DNA of 64,000 nucleotides from Emticicia sp965283955 (GCA_965283955.1 CBDIQW010000001.1:5332001-5396000), one strand, 5' to 3'; counted from the first letter of the stretch, positions 9,908 to 18,280 are shown. A program made the numbers and translations. The notes: generated by a model from the letters alone, not told the origin.

Positions 9908-10675
9908 ATGCTTATCAATTATGACGAGTATCGGATGATGTACGAGGCCGAAGAAAAACTTTGGTGGTACTGGATTCTGCATGAAAAAGTATTGAAAGAA
10001 ATTCAGAATAAATTCCAAGAAAATAAGCAAATCAAAATTCTTGATGCGGGTTGCGGAACGGGTGGATTAATGAGTTTTTTAATCAAACACGGCTACCATA
10101 ATATTCAAGGTTTTGATTACTCTGCTGATGCCGTAAGCTTTTGCAAAGAACGAAATCTCAATGTTCAACAAACAGATATAACCAATTTTGAAAGTATATT
10201 TGAGAAAGATAGCTTTGATGTAATTATCAATGATGATGTCGTATATCAATTTGAGAATTCTACTATTGCGAGTATTTTCCATACTTTTCAATCAATTATA
10301 AGGTCAGACGGAATCATCATTACCAATAATAATGCGTTTAATATTTTTTATGGAACGCATGATATTGCTGTAGGAGGAAAGCAGCGTTTTACAATATCTG
10401 ATTTTGAAAATATTTTCATGAATCTACAACTAACAATTACACATTATACCTACTGGAGTGTATTGTTATCTCCTCTCATTTTGGCAGTTAGGCTTATTCA
10501 GCAAATACAACTCAAGCTAAAATTAATTGACCTCGAAAATATTAAATCAGATGTATCTGTACCTGCTGATTTTGTAAATACCTTCTTCTATCAAGTTGTA
10601 AAGCTTGAAGAAAGACTATTTAACAAAGGTCTTTTTGGAAGTTCACTATTTTTAGTGCTTAGAAAAAAACTTTAA
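9908..10675 (+). CDS. Class I SAM-dependent methyltransferase
   Basis: A 255-residue methyltransferase. The SAM-binding motif I-L-D-A-G-C-G-T-G-G is at residues 44-53, followed by a second acidic strand end (F-D-Y, about 72) and D-V-I-I-N-D-D-V-V (about 106-114) at the motif III/IV position. The C-terminal part has a hydrophobic helix (Y-W-S-V-L-L-S-P-L-I-L-A-V) that may sit at the membrane, as in some methyltransferases acting on lipid-linked or glycan substrates. It follows the glycosyltransferase by 32 bases on the same strand, so sugar or glycan O-/C-methylation is a reasonable guess. Substrate unknown. Confidence 0.82.
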   Translation: MLINYDEYRMMYEAEEKLWWYWILHEKVLKEIQNKFQENKQIKILDAGCGTGGLMSFLIKHGYHNIQGFDYSADAVSFCKERNLNVQQTDITNFESIFEKDSFDVIINDDVVYQFENSTIASIFHTFQSIIRSDGIIITNNNAFNIFYGTHDIAVGGKQRFTISDFENIFMNLQLTITHYTYWSVLLSPLILAVRLIQQIQLKLKLIDLENIKSDVSVPADFVNTFFYQVVKLEERLFNKGLFGSSLFLVLRKKL

Positions 10676-10696
10676 AATTGTTGACTGTATAATATA

Positions 10697-10716
10697 TTGA
10701 TAGTCAATTAGATATG
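10697..10716. repeat. Copy of the recurring TTGATAATCA-type 20-mer
   Basis: TTGATAGTCAATTAGATATG, 21 bases after the methyltransferase stop. It matches the copy at 11260-11279 at 18 of 20 positions; see the finding on this motif. Confidence 0.5.
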
Positions 10717-10767
10717 CTTTTGTGAGAAAAAAAGTTGAAAATATTTATGTTTTTTTGGGCTTCACTA

Positions 10768-10798
10768 TTGACATTTAGAAAAAAACGCAGTACTTTTG
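10768..10798 (+). promoter_or_regulatory. Bacteroidetes-type promoter for tRNA-Ser
   Basis: TTG at 10768-10770 and TACTTTTG at 10791-10798, separated by 20 bases, match the Bacteroidetes -33/-7 consensus TTTG-N19-TAnnTTTG. The tRNA begins 27 bases downstream of the -7 element. Confidence 0.7.
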
Positions 10799-10824
10799 TA
10801 TCACAATAAGGCAGTGACCAACAC

Positions 10825-10909
10825 AGAGAGATGGCAGAGTGGTCGAATGCGGCGGTCTTGAAAACCGTTGACTCGCAAGGGTCCGGGGGTTCGAATCCCT
10901 CTCTCTCTG
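10825..10909 (+). tRNA. tRNA-Ser(TGA)
   Basis: An 85-nt class II tRNA. The acceptor stem AGAGAGA (10825-10831) pairs with TCTCTCT (10902-10908) and the discriminator is G10909. The anticodon stem-loop 10852-10868 has loop C-T-T-G-A-A-A with anticodon TGA at 10859-10861, decoding UCA serine codons. A long variable arm follows (GACTCGCAAGGGTC region) and the T arm GGGGG-TTCGAAT-CCCTC has the standard loop. The CCA end is only partly encoded (CA after the discriminator). Open reading frames over this gene on both strands are spurious. Confidence 0.97.
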
Positions 10910-10913
10910 CACT

Positions 10914-10945
10914 AAAAGTCGAATCGAAAGATTCGACTTTTTTTT
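10914..10945 (+). terminator. Rho-independent terminator after tRNA-Ser
   Basis: The stem AAAAGTCGAATC / GATTCGACTTTT with a GAAA tetraloop is followed by a run of eight T, immediately after the tRNA. Confidence 0.9.
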
Positions 10946-10985
10946 GTATCTTTACTTTCCTATACACTCAATCATTTCAAACTTT

Positions 10986-11219
10986 ATGTGGAAAGAACAA
11001 GATAATCGTCTTACTCGTACATTTACTTTCAAAAATTTCTCCGAAGCATTTTCATTCATGACAAGAGTAGCAATGTTGGCCGAACAGCAAGCTCATCATC
11101 CTAATTGGTCGAATGTCTGGAATACTGTAACAATAGAGTTAACTACTCACGATGCAGGTAATACTATTACTGAAAATGATAGAAAACTGGCCGATTCAAT
11201 TGATAAATTATTTGATTGA
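10986..11219 (+). CDS. phhB: 4a-hydroxytetrahydrobiopterin dehydratase (PCD/DCoH)
   Basis: A 77-residue pterin-4a-carbinolamine dehydratase that regenerates the pterin cofactor after aromatic amino-acid hydroxylation. The family signature H-H-P-N-W (about 35-39), then N-x-V-x-I-E-L-T-T-H-D-A-G, then D-R-K-L-A is complete; the two adjacent histidines are the usual catalytic pair. The ATG at 10986 (M-W-K-E-Q) is preferred over earlier in-frame codons because the family starts here and the upstream region is the tRNA terminator. No phenylalanine hydroxylase is visible in the window, so its partner lies elsewhere. Confidence 0.92.
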   Translation: MWKEQDNRLTRTFTFKNFSEAFSFMTRVAMLAEQQAHHPNWSNVWNTVTIELTTHDAGNTITENDRKLADSIDKLFD

Positions 11220-11520
11220 AAGGTAGCAAAAAAACTTGTCCACTTGTGTTTGTAACTTGTTGATAATCAATTAGTTATGATTTTTGTGTCCTATTTCATA
11301 CATGGGCAAAAGCCACAATAAAGGATGTTTTTATACGAAAGTTGCAGAAAACACCCCTAAAAGTATGATTCAAAACGCCTGAGAATTGAATATAAATGTC
11401 TTTTCTTGTATTATGTCAAGTATATTTAATTCTAAAGAGTTATAAAACGCACATAATTGTACGAAAAAATCCTAAAACCTATAATTCTGATATACATTTC
11501 ATCCTAACTAAAACTACAAA
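11220..11520. other. Intergenic region with two recurring motifs
   Basis: No gene was found. It contains a copy of the 20-base TTGATAATCA-type motif (11260-11279) and a copy of the CTGAGAATTGAATAT 15-mer (11379-11393), both of which recur elsewhere in the window. No convincing promoter for the downstream permease was identified. Confidence 0.6.
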
Positions 11521-12819
11521 ATGTCGAATTTGCTTAAAAAACAAATAAGTCTATTCAGTCTGACCATGATTGCGATTGGCTCAAGCATTGGTTCGGGTAT
11601 TTTTCGTACACCATCCGAAATAGCTGGATATTTACCAAGCGAAGGATTAATGCTATTAGTTTGGATTTTGGGTGGAGCAATTGCATTATGTGGTGCATTA
11701 ACATTTGCCAAAATTGCAGAACATTTTTCAAGAGTTGGTGGATTTTATGTTTATTTAAAAGAAGCTTACGGAGAGCTTCCCGCATTTTTATATGGTTGGT
11801 CGATGCTTATTGTTATCAATACAGGTTCGCTTGCTGCTTTAAGTTTGGTTTTTACTTCTTATCTAAAGGTCTTTTTTCCTGTTTCTGAAAGTATGGAACT
11901 TGGAATTGCAATTACTTCGATTACATTACTAACCATAATGAATATTTTAGGTGTAAAATTTGGAAGCCTTTTTGCCAGTATTTTTACTTCTGCTAAATTA
12001 CTCGGTATCATATCGGTCATTTTTATTGGACTTTTATTTGGAACAAATACCGATGGGAGTTTCACAAATATTGAATTCCCCACAAATACGAATAATTTAT
12101 CACTCATTTCAGCATTTGGACTTGCTTTAATTGGCGTAAGTTTTTCTTATGGAGGATATCAGCATGCCACTTTTATTGCAGCAGAGGTAAAAGATGCCAG
12201 TAGAATTGTGCCAAAAGCGATGATTTTAGGTATAATTGCAGTTTGTGCCGCTTATTTATTTATTAATTTTGCTTACCTGAAACTTATTCCGATAAATCAG
12301 ATTGCGAGTTCAGGTAGTGTTGCCTCTGATGCCATTAGTACTATTTGGACGCTTGGCGGTAAATTTATATCCTTTTTGATTGTTTTATCTGTTTTAGGAA
12401 CAATTGGAATTTATATTTTAACAGCTCCTCGTATTTATTTTGCTATGGCCGATGATGGTTTGTTTTTCAAGAAGTTTGCCGAAATACATCCTAAGTTTCA
12501 CACACCTTTTTGGGCTATCATTTTTCAATCAATCTGGACTATATTATTATTAATTTTCTGGAAAACCTTCTCAAATTTAATTACCTACGTAGTTTTTGTA
12601 GATACTGCTTTCTTTTTGTTAACCGCAGCTACGTACTTTAAACTTATCAAACATAAAACATTATTTGGCAAACTTACAGCTATCATATTTATAGCAATGT
12701 GTAGTTTTATCGTTTTAAACACGCTTATTGAAAAGCCACAACAAGCTATAGCTGGTATTGTTTTCTTAGCTATTGGCTCAGTAGTTTTTCTGTATTTTAA
12801 AAAGAAAATTGTTAAATAA
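11521..12819 (+). CDS. APC-superfamily amino acid permease
   Basis: A 432-residue inner-membrane transporter with about 12 hydrophobic helices. The helix-1 signature I-G-S-S-I-G-S-G-I-F (residues 18-27) is the unwound substrate-binding segment of APC-family (LeuT-fold) amino acid transporters. Length and the lack of soluble domains fit the APC family (for example serine/threonine or cationic amino-acid exchangers). The next gene, on the same strand, is a sulfur amino-acid-type PLP enzyme, so an amino acid such as methionine, cysteine or homocysteine is one possible substrate; this is context inference only. Confidence 0.9.
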   Translation: MSNLLKKQISLFSLTMIAIGSSIGSGIFRTPSEIAGYLPSEGLMLLVWILGGAIALCGALTFAKIAEHFSRVGGFYVYLKEAYGELPAFLYGWSMLIVINTGSLAALSLVFTSYLKVFFPVSESMELGIAITSITLLTIMNILGVKFGSLFASIFTSAKLLGIISVIFIGLLFGTNTDGSFTNIEFPTNTNNLSLISAFGLALIGVSFSYGGYQHATFIAAEVKDASRIVPKAMILGIIAVCAAYLFINFAYLKLIPINQIASSGSVASDAISTIWTLGGKFISFLIVLSVLGTIGIYILTAPRIYFAMADDGLFFKKFAEIHPKFHTPFWAIIFQSIWTILLLIFWKTFSNLITYVVFVDTAFFLLTAATYFKLIKHKTLFGKLTAIIFIAMCSFIVLNTLIEKPQQAIAGIVFLAIGSVVFLYFKKKIVK

Positions 12820-12879
12820 GTGCATGTACAATTATATAAATGCTTGATAATAAGACTTTTAAATCCAATTGTTATTAAA

Positions 12880-14025
12880 ATGAGCCAATCTTTTATTTTA
12901 AATCAGTTAGCCGAAGACCGAGAAAACTATTTCCATGCAGTTGCTCCGCCAATTATTCAAACCAGTAATTTTGCTTACCCTACTGTTGATGAGTTTAAGT
13001 TTGCCATAGAAAATGAAAAAGACCAGCATATTTATACACGAGGCAATAACCCTACCGTCGATATGCTGAGTAAAAAAATGGCGGCACTCGAAGGTAGTGA
13101 AGATTGCCTAATGGTTGGTAGTGGTGCAGCTGCAATCAGCAATGCGGTGATTTCGCAAGTAAATGCGGGTGACCATATTGTTAGCGTGAAAAATCCATAT
13201 TCATGGGCTAATCATTTGATGACCAAGATTTTACCAAGATTTAAGGTTGAAACAACTTTTGTTGATGGAACTGTTTTTGAAAATTTTGTAAAAGCGTGTA
13301 AGCCTGAAACAAAGGTTATCTATTTGGAATCACCCAGTTCATGGACATTTGAATTACAGGATTTGGCTCAAATTGCAGCTTTTGCCCAAAGTAGAGGAAT
13401 TATAACTATTATAGACAATAGTTATTGCACAGCACTGTGTCAACGACCAATTGATTTTGGTATTGATTTAGTGATTTATTCGGCAACAAAATATTATAAC
13501 GGCCATAGCGATGTGGTGGCTGGGGCAATTTGTGGTTCGAAAGAAAAAATCACTCAAATATTTCATAGTGAGTTTATGACTTTTGGTAATATTTTAGCTC
13601 CACATAATGCTTGGTTGATGCTCCGTAGCCTACGAACATTACCAATAAGATTGAAACAATCATCAGAAACAACTCTTAAAGTATTAGAATATCTGCAAAA
13701 TTCAGATAAAATTGAACGTATTTGGTATCCTTTTAGCGATGATAACCCTCAAAGAGACCTTGCCAAACGTCAAATGAAGATGCCAATGGGGATGTTTACA
13801 ATTGCTTTAAAGAGTCGAAATGTACCTGTAATCAAGAAATTTTGTGAATCATTGCAAAATTTTCTGATTGCAGTCTCTTGGGGAGGACACGAATCTCTAA
13901 TAATGCCTAAATGTGCATTTGTAGAAGACAATAATCCACAAGTTAATATGCTCCGATTTTATATCGGATTAGAAGAAGCCAGCACAATTATAGAAGATTT
14001 AGACAAAAATTTAGCAATATTATAG
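12880..14025 (+). CDS. Cys/Met metabolism PLP enzyme (trans-sulfuration family)
   Basis: A 381-residue fold-type I PLP enzyme of the cystathionine gamma-synthase / cystathionine lyase / methionine gamma-lyase family. Diagnostic pieces are Y-T-R-G-N-N-P-T (52-59), M-V-G-S-G-A-A-A (78-85), the PLP-ring aspartate in I-I-D-N (Asp179) and the Schiff-base lysine in S-A-T-K-Y (Lys204). The ATG at 12880 (M-S-Q-S-F) is chosen because a longer GTG-initiated frame from 12820 adds 20 residues with no family resemblance. Which reaction it catalyses cannot be decided from these motifs. It lies 60 bases after the amino acid permease on the same strand, which suggests joint use. Confidence 0.88.
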   Translation: MSQSFILNQLAEDRENYFHAVAPPIIQTSNFAYPTVDEFKFAIENEKDQHIYTRGNNPTVDMLSKKMAALEGSEDCLMVGSGAAAISNAVISQVNAGDHIVSVKNPYSWANHLMTKILPRFKVETTFVDGTVFENFVKACKPETKVIYLESPSSWTFELQDLAQIAAFAQSRGIITIIDNSYCTALCQRPIDFGIDLVIYSATKYYNGHSDVVAGAICGSKEKITQIFHSEFMTFGNILAPHNAWLMLRSLRTLPIRLKQSSETTLKVLEYLQNSDKIERIWYPFSDDNPQRDLAKRQMKMPMGMFTIALKSRNVPVIKKFCESLQNFLIAVSWGGHESLIMPKCAFVEDNNPQVNMLRFYIGLEEASTIIEDLDKNLAIL

Positions 14026-14121
14026 CTAAAAAGCCATAAATCTACTCAAATAATAAACAAAAGCATTCAAGGATACATATTTTGAAATATGTATTGTTTC
14101 AATTAAGATGAAAGATAAATC

Positions 14122-14262
14122 TTAATACCATGAATAAACATTACGAGGACGGGATTGTAAGCTTACCAAATAACCTTTTGGAGCATACAATTCTTTTTCT
14201 TCGTTCATGCGGGTCATTAACAGACCACCGATAGCAAGTGAGGCAATTGTGAGTAATAACAT
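14122..14262 (-). CDS. Small single-pass membrane protein A (46 aa), tandem paralogue
   Basis: A short gene not found by length-limited ORF calling. It encodes M-L-L-L-T-I-A-S-L-A-I-G-G-L-L-M followed by a charged stretch (T-R-M-N-E-E-K) and E-L-Y-A-P-K-G-Y-L-V-S-L-Q-S-R-P-R-N-V-Y then S-W-Y-stop. It has one N-terminal hydrophobic segment of about 16 residues with the rest presumably on one side of the membrane. A paralogue lies 200 bases upstream in the same orientation. In the shared 20-residue core nine codon differences are synonymous and one is not (Val/Ala), which is strong evidence that it is translated and under selection. No known family is recognised; function unknown. Confidence 0.75.
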   Translation of the reverse strand: MLLLTIASLAIGGLLMTRMNEEKELYAPKGYLVSLQSRPRNVYSWY

Positions 14263-14461
14263 AGTTTTGCACGTTTTGTGGTGTAATATTTGTTATTAAC
14301 TTTATTAAAAACAATGCCAATAAAAACTAAGTATTGATTATCAGATTTTTTTATCGTAAAACCCGAAAAAATACTCTCGATGATTAGAAAAATAGTTAAA
14401 AATATTTTTTAAAAGACGATTTTTAGTGGAATCTTTCAATGAAAACTATTTTTAATCCATT

Positions 14462-14596
14462 CTAATAGTAATAAACATTACGTGGGCGAGATTGTAAACT
14501 TGCTAAATAGCCTTTGGGAGCGTACAGTTCTTCTGTTTCACGAACTTTAGTCATCATGATTCCTCCGATTGCGAGTGCTAATGCTGCTAATAACAT
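14462..14596 (-). CDS. Small single-pass membrane protein B (44 aa), tandem paralogue
   Basis: A paralogue of the microprotein at 14122-14262. It encodes M-L-L-A-A-L-A-L-A-I-G-G-I-M-M, then T-K-V-R-E-T-E and the conserved E-L-Y-A-P-K-G-Y-L-A-S-L-Q-S-R-P-R-N-V-Y, ending Y-Y-stop. A well-formed promoter (TTG-N20-TACTTTTG on the minus strand, 14640-14670) lies about 45 bases upstream of the ATG. The N-terminal hydrophobic stretch could be a membrane anchor, or conceivably an uncleaved signal. No homologue with known function comes to mind. The pair may be one operon or two independent genes; no separate promoter was seen for copy A. Confidence 0.78.
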   Translation of the reverse strand: MLLAALALAIGGIMMTKVRETEELYAPKGYLASLQSRPRNVYYY

Positions 14597-14639
14597 GGCT
14601 TTATGGGATTTTATTAGGATTAAAGGGAAATAATTTATT

Positions 14640-14670
14640 CAAAAGTAGCTATTAAATATTTACTTGTCAA
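14640..14670 (-). promoter_or_regulatory. Bacteroidetes-type promoter for the microprotein pair
   Basis: On the minus strand, TTG (14668-14670) and TACTTTTG (14640-14647) are separated by 20 bases and match the -33/-7 consensus. The predicted transcript would start near 14634, about 38 bases before the microprotein B start codon. Confidence 0.65.
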
Positions 14671-14826
14671 GTATTTTCAGAAAATTTTGAAAATAATATA
14701 ACTTTTGAATTATAAATATTATTGAACGGTGTCATGTTGCATATATTAGGGGAAAAACATCTTGATTATCTGTGATTTAGTTTTGATATTTCGCTGCTAT
14801 ATTGCGTTAATAGCTATAAAAATTTG

Positions 14827-14834
14827 TACTTTTG
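14827..14834 (+). promoter_or_regulatory. -7 element (TACTTTTG) upstream of rsmI
   Basis: TACTTTTG matches the Bacteroidetes -7 consensus and ends 14 bases before the GTG start of rsmI. A TTG at 14802-14804 could be the -33 element, with a slightly long 22-base spacer. Confidence 0.5.
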
Positions 14835-14848
14835 TCGAAAAAAACACT

Positions 14849-15518
14849 GTGAAACTTGTATTAGTACCAACGCCTATTGGCAATTTAGAAGATATAACCT
14901 TACGAGCAATTAATGTTTTAAAATCAGCTGACTTGATTTTAGCGGAAGATACTCGCAATACTGGATTTTTACTAAAACATCTCGAAATCTCGAAGCCACT
15001 TCAAAGCCATCATGCTTTTTAATGAGCATCAAACGCTCAATAAAGTTATAGAAAGGATTAAAAAGGAGATAAAATTGTCTTAGTTTCAGATGCTGGAGAC
15101 CCCGCAATTTCCGACCACTGGGTTTTTATTAGTAAGAGAATGCCTGCGTAATGAGATAGAGGTAGAATGCTTACCTGGGCCAACAGCCTTTGTCCCTGCT
15201 TTAGTAAATTCGGGTTTACCATGTGATAAATTCGTTTTTGAAGGGTTTTTACCCGTAAAAAAAGGAAGACAAACTCGGATGAAAGCATTGGCTGAAGAAG
15301 ATAGAACGATGATTTTCTATGAATCACCCTTCAGATTAATAAAAACTTTAGAACAGTTTATTGAATATTTTGGAGCAGAGCGTCAAGCATGTGTGTCGAG
15401 AGAAATCACAAAAATGTTTGAAGAAAATGTGCGTGGGACATTACCCGAAATTATTGCAAGTTTTGCCAATCGTACGGTAAAAGGTGAAATTGTTATAGTT
15501 GTTGCAGGGAAAGAATAA
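14849..15518 (+). CDS. rsmI: 16S rRNA 2'-O-methyltransferase RsmI (C1402), three frameshifts
   Basis: RsmI methylates the ribose of C1402 in 16S rRNA. It begins at GTG 14849 (V-K-L-V-L-V-P-T-P-I-G-N-L-E-D-I-T, the family's N-terminal signature). The reading frame is broken by three indels within about 105 bases: one extra T at 15016-15020, one missing A at 15060-15064 and one extra A at 15117. After correction it reads H-H-A-F-N-E-H-Q, then R-I-K-K-G-D-K-I-V-L-V-S-D-A-G, then I-S-D-P-G-F-L-L-V-R. The remaining tetrapyrrole-methylase-fold motifs (L-P-G-P-T-A, F-Y-E-S-P-F-R) are intact. Corrected length of about 223 aa is normal. Clustered indels suggest low local sequence quality rather than a pseudogene. 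Confidence 0.9.
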
Positions 15519-15548
15519 CCATTACATAACCTATAATTGAGTTTTAGA

Positions 15549-16466
15549 ATGTTTGAAACCATTAAAAACCTTACCTTAGAGCAGTTTATTATCATTACTA
15601 CAACGCCACTTTATACGATTTTAATCGTTGGCGAGATACTTTTGAGTAATTTTCAGCATCGTCATTATTATACATTTAAAGATACAATTACGAATCTTTA
15701 TCTAATGATTTTGAACGGTGGTCTCGATTTACTTTCACGAGGAATTACTTGGGGAATTTTAGCATGGGTATATCAATATCATTTTGTCGAAATTCAGAAC
15801 CCAATTTTATACTGGTTTCTGCTCTTTATAGCCGAAGATTTTGTGTACTATCTGCTTCATGTGGTTGATCACTATACCCGCTTTTTTTGGGCTTCACACG
15901 TTACACATCATTCATCAGAGCAGTTCAATTTAACCGTAGGTTTTAGGTCTTCTGTGTTCCAGCCGCTTTATCGTTTTATTTATTTTATTCCGCTTTCATT
16001 GCTTGGATTTAAGGTTGTGGATATGGCAGTGATGTATTCGATTACTCAAATTTATGGAATTTTGGTTCATACAAGTTATGTTCCAAAACTTCGTAAAATG
16101 CCCTATAAGCTCTTAGAATACGTATTTGTGACTCCTTCTCAGCACCGAGTACATCACGCATCAAATACTGAGTATTTAGATAAGAATATGGGTATGTGTT
16201 TATCTATTTGGGATAGATTGTTTGGTACTTTTCAAGAAGAAATTGATGATTTGCCAATCAGATATGGTCTTACCTATCCTCTTGAGAATCGTGGGCCAGC
16301 CAATATTGTTTTCCACGCTTGGGTAGATTTGTGGAATGACCTCCGAAAGCCATCAAACTTTTCAACTAAAATTAAATTACTTTTGATGCCACCTGGCTGG
16401 TCACCAGATGGTAGCACGAAAACAAGTAAAGAATTGCGAGAAGAGCTTTCAAAACAAAAGGCTTAG
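15549..16466 (+). CDS. Sterol desaturase / fatty acid hydroxylase family protein
   Basis: A 305-residue integral membrane di-iron protein. Histidine clusters typical of the FA-hydroxylase superfamily are present: H-V-V-D-H-Y, then H-V-T-H-H near residue 121-125, and H-R-V-H-H near 200. Several hydrophobic segments precede and follow the first cluster. Such Bacteroidota proteins hydroxylate or desaturate lipids (fatty acids, carotenoids, sterol-like or sphingoid lipids); the substrate is unknown. The ATG at 15549 is preferred to a TTG at 15537. The gene follows rsmI by 30 bases and overlaps the convergent gene by 4 bases. Confidence 0.88.
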   Translation: MFETIKNLTLEQFIIITTTPLYTILIVGEILLSNFQHRHYYTFKDTITNLYLMILNGGLDLLSRGITWGILAWVYQYHFVEIQNPILYWFLLFIAEDFVYYLLHVVDHYTRFFWASHVTHHSSEQFNLTVGFRSSVFQPLYRFIYFIPLSLLGFKVVDMAVMYSITQIYGILVHTSYVPKLRKMPYKLLEYVFVTPSQHRVHHASNTEYLDKNMGMCLSIWDRLFGTFQEEIDDLPIRYGLTYPLENRGPANIVFHAWVDLWNDLRKPSNFSTKIKLLLMPPGWSPDGSTKTSKELREELSKQKA

Positions 16467-17230
16467 TCGCCACCTCCGCATCCGCCACAACCTGAGCAAC
16501 CACTGTCTCCACCACAACCAGTATCACCTCCGTCTGAATAGTGCGAGGTACCACAAGAAGAACAACCACTGCCACTTGAGTCATTGTTGGTATTTGATTG
16601 ATTTTGAGACGCCTTGACAAGTAGATACATAATGAATGCGAATGCTCCCAAGAAAAGTATAATTATTAGTGCAGTTTTTGTGGGATTGGCTTGTAAGATA
16701 ATAAAAGGGATAGCAGAAAATAGTAAGGTTTTGGAGAATATTTCAATGTTTGGCTTCGGTATGACCCAGTTTCTATGTAGGTTTACACGTTGAAATTTAA
16801 TTTCTGAAAAACGTTTTTGTGAATGATGCCAAATGTCGTCGGGTGGTGAGATACCAAATTTTTCTTTGTAAAGACTTTCCGAAGTATCATAAAAGCTTTT
16901 AAACTTTTCTTTTTCATTGTCTCCTCCTTTGGTTGGATTGTGGTGAATTTGCTGACCCAGGGTATTTTGACAGAAATCTATCCAATAAGATTTAGTAAAA
17001 GTGAGATGCAAATGCCAAGCTTGGTCAACGGGATCGGAGGGAGTCACACCTGAATCGGAAATGCAGCAGAGGAAAATAAACTTTTTGTACTCGTCAATTA
17101 CTCTGTGGGTGTATGTTTTGCTCCACCCATTTTCTCTTGCGAGTCGTTCGGAGAATTTGAAACTGGCAGAATTATCATCTAATTCAAAGGCTTGAATTTT
17201 CTCAAATAATTCCATTTCTTTGTCTGTCAT
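16463..17230 (-). CDS. Membrane protein with Cys/Gly-rich C-terminal tail, glycine-rich-domain type
   Basis: A 255-residue protein of unknown function. The N-terminal soluble region has D-P-V-D-Q-A-W-H-L-H-L, a conserved-looking block I associate with uncharacterised proteins annotated as containing a glycine-rich domain. Two hydrophobic segments follow at about 165-180 and 186-206. The last 45 residues are made almost only of Gly, Cys and Ser (S-G-S-G-C-S-S-C-G, C-G-G-D-S-G-C-S-G-C-G-G-C-G-G-G-D), with eight cysteines. The ATG at 17230 is chosen because longer frames run into the divergent fabG. The tail could bind metal or form a disulfide-rich or unstructured end; this is speculation. Confidence 0.75.
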   Translation of the reverse strand: MTDKEMELFEKIQAFELDDNSASFKFSERLARENGWSKTYTHRVIDEYKKFIFLCCISDSGVTPSDPVDQAWHLHLTFTKSYWIDFCQNTLGQQIHHNPTKGGDNEKEKFKSFYDTSESLYKEKFGISPPDDIWHHSQKRFSEIKFQRVNLHRNWVIPKPNIEIFSKTLLFSAIPFIILQANPTKTALIIILFLGAFAFIMYLLVKASQNQSNTNNDSSGSGCSSCGTSHYSDGGDTGCGGDSGCSGCGGCGGGD

Positions 17231-17339
17231 AGGCTGTGTTGTTTGATTTCTATGAAAATTTACATAGTTATTCTGGAAGCTCAATCCATTGCGCCCCAAT
17301 TTTGAGCCGTAATCGTGTAGGTTGGATATTCTCTTAATA

Positions 17340-18086
17340 ATGACTTTATTACAGAACAAAGTAGCCTTAGTTACAGGTGCTTCACGTGGTATCGGACGTG
17401 AAATTGCTAAGAAATTTGCCGAACAAGGAGCAAACGTTGCTTTTACATATTTATCAAGCATTGAAAAAGGTCAAGCTCTTGAGGCTGAACTTGCTGCTTA
17501 TGGAATCAAAGCTAAAGGTTATCGTTCGGATGCCTCGGATTTTGCCGCTGCTGAGCAATTAGTAACCGATGTTGTGGCTGATTTCGGAACGCTTGATATT
17601 TTAGTTAATAATGCGGGTATTACTCGTGATACACTCTTAATGCGAATGTCTGAGGAGCAATGGGACGAAGTGTTAAGAGTAAATTTAAAGTCAGTTTTTA
17701 ACCTTACTAAAGCCGCCACAAAGCCAATGATGAGAGCCAAAAGTGGTTCAATCATCAACATGACTTCGGTAGTTGGCTTAATGGGAAATGCTGGTCAGGC
17801 AAATTATTCGGCATCAAAAGCTGGTATTCTTGGCTTTACCAAATCAGTAGCTAAAGAATTAGGTTCAAGAAACATTCGCTCAAATGCTATCGCTCCAGGT
17901 TTTATCGAAACTGAAATGACAGGCGAATTGAATGAGAAAGCTTTGGAAGATTGGTTGAAAAATATTCCGCTTAAACGTGCAGGACAAGGCGAAGATGTGG
18001 CAAATGCGTGCGTTTTCTTGGCTTCTGATATGTCGAAATATATTACAGGTCAAACCCTCCAAGTAGATGGTGGAATGTTAATGTAA
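17340..18086 (+). CDS. fabG: 3-oxoacyl-[acyl-carrier-protein] reductase
   Basis: A 248-residue NADPH-dependent short-chain reductase that reduces 3-oxoacyl-ACP in fatty acid elongation. It has the Rossmann motif T-G-A-S-R-G-I-G (12-19), N-N-A-G (90-93) and the catalytic Ser143-Tyr156-Lys160 triad with correct spacing. The ending Y-I-T-G-Q-T-L-Q-V-D-G-G-M matches FabG closely. ATG 17340 (M-T-L-L-Q-N-K-V-A-L) is the natural start. It stands alone here, divergent from the Cys/Gly-tailed protein and followed by a strong terminator. Confidence 0.93.
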   Translation: MTLLQNKVALVTGASRGIGREIAKKFAEQGANVAFTYLSSIEKGQALEAELAAYGIKAKGYRSDASDFAAAEQLVTDVVADFGTLDILVNNAGITRDTLLMRMSEEQWDEVLRVNLKSVFNLTKAATKPMMRAKSGSIINMTSVVGLMGNAGQANYSASKAGILGFTKSVAKELGSRNIRSNAIAPGFIETEMTGELNEKALEDWLKNIPLKRAGQGEDVANACVFLASDMSKYITGQTLQVDGGMLM

Positions 18087-18116
18087 GAAAAGAATAGACG
18101 AAAAGCTCATAATAAG

Positions 18117-18159
18117 TGTCGTCAGGTAGAAGTTTTCTTCTGCTTGACGACATTTTTTT
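18117..18159 (+). terminator. Rho-independent terminator after fabG
   Basis: Arms TGTCGTCA..AGAAG and CTTCT..TGACGACA around a short T-rich loop, followed by seven T. Confidence 0.9.
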
Positions 18160-18280
18160 GTATCTTGGCAGAATATTTGAACAGCTATTCTTGTTATAAT
18201 TGAGTGCTATATCACAATTTTGAAATATTCTTCGACTTGGAATATAGTAGCACCTAATTGACCATCGACCTTATATATAA

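Noticed and set aside
10704..11061. Open reading frames on both strands over the tRNA-Ser gene
   Set aside because: Their sequences are translations of the tRNA and its antisense, a well-known artefact; the pterin dehydratase start at 10986 replaces the longer frame.
16372..16620. Two frames overlapping the Cys/Gly-rich tail
   Set aside because: Low-complexity shadow frames of the membrane protein's 3' end with no independent support.
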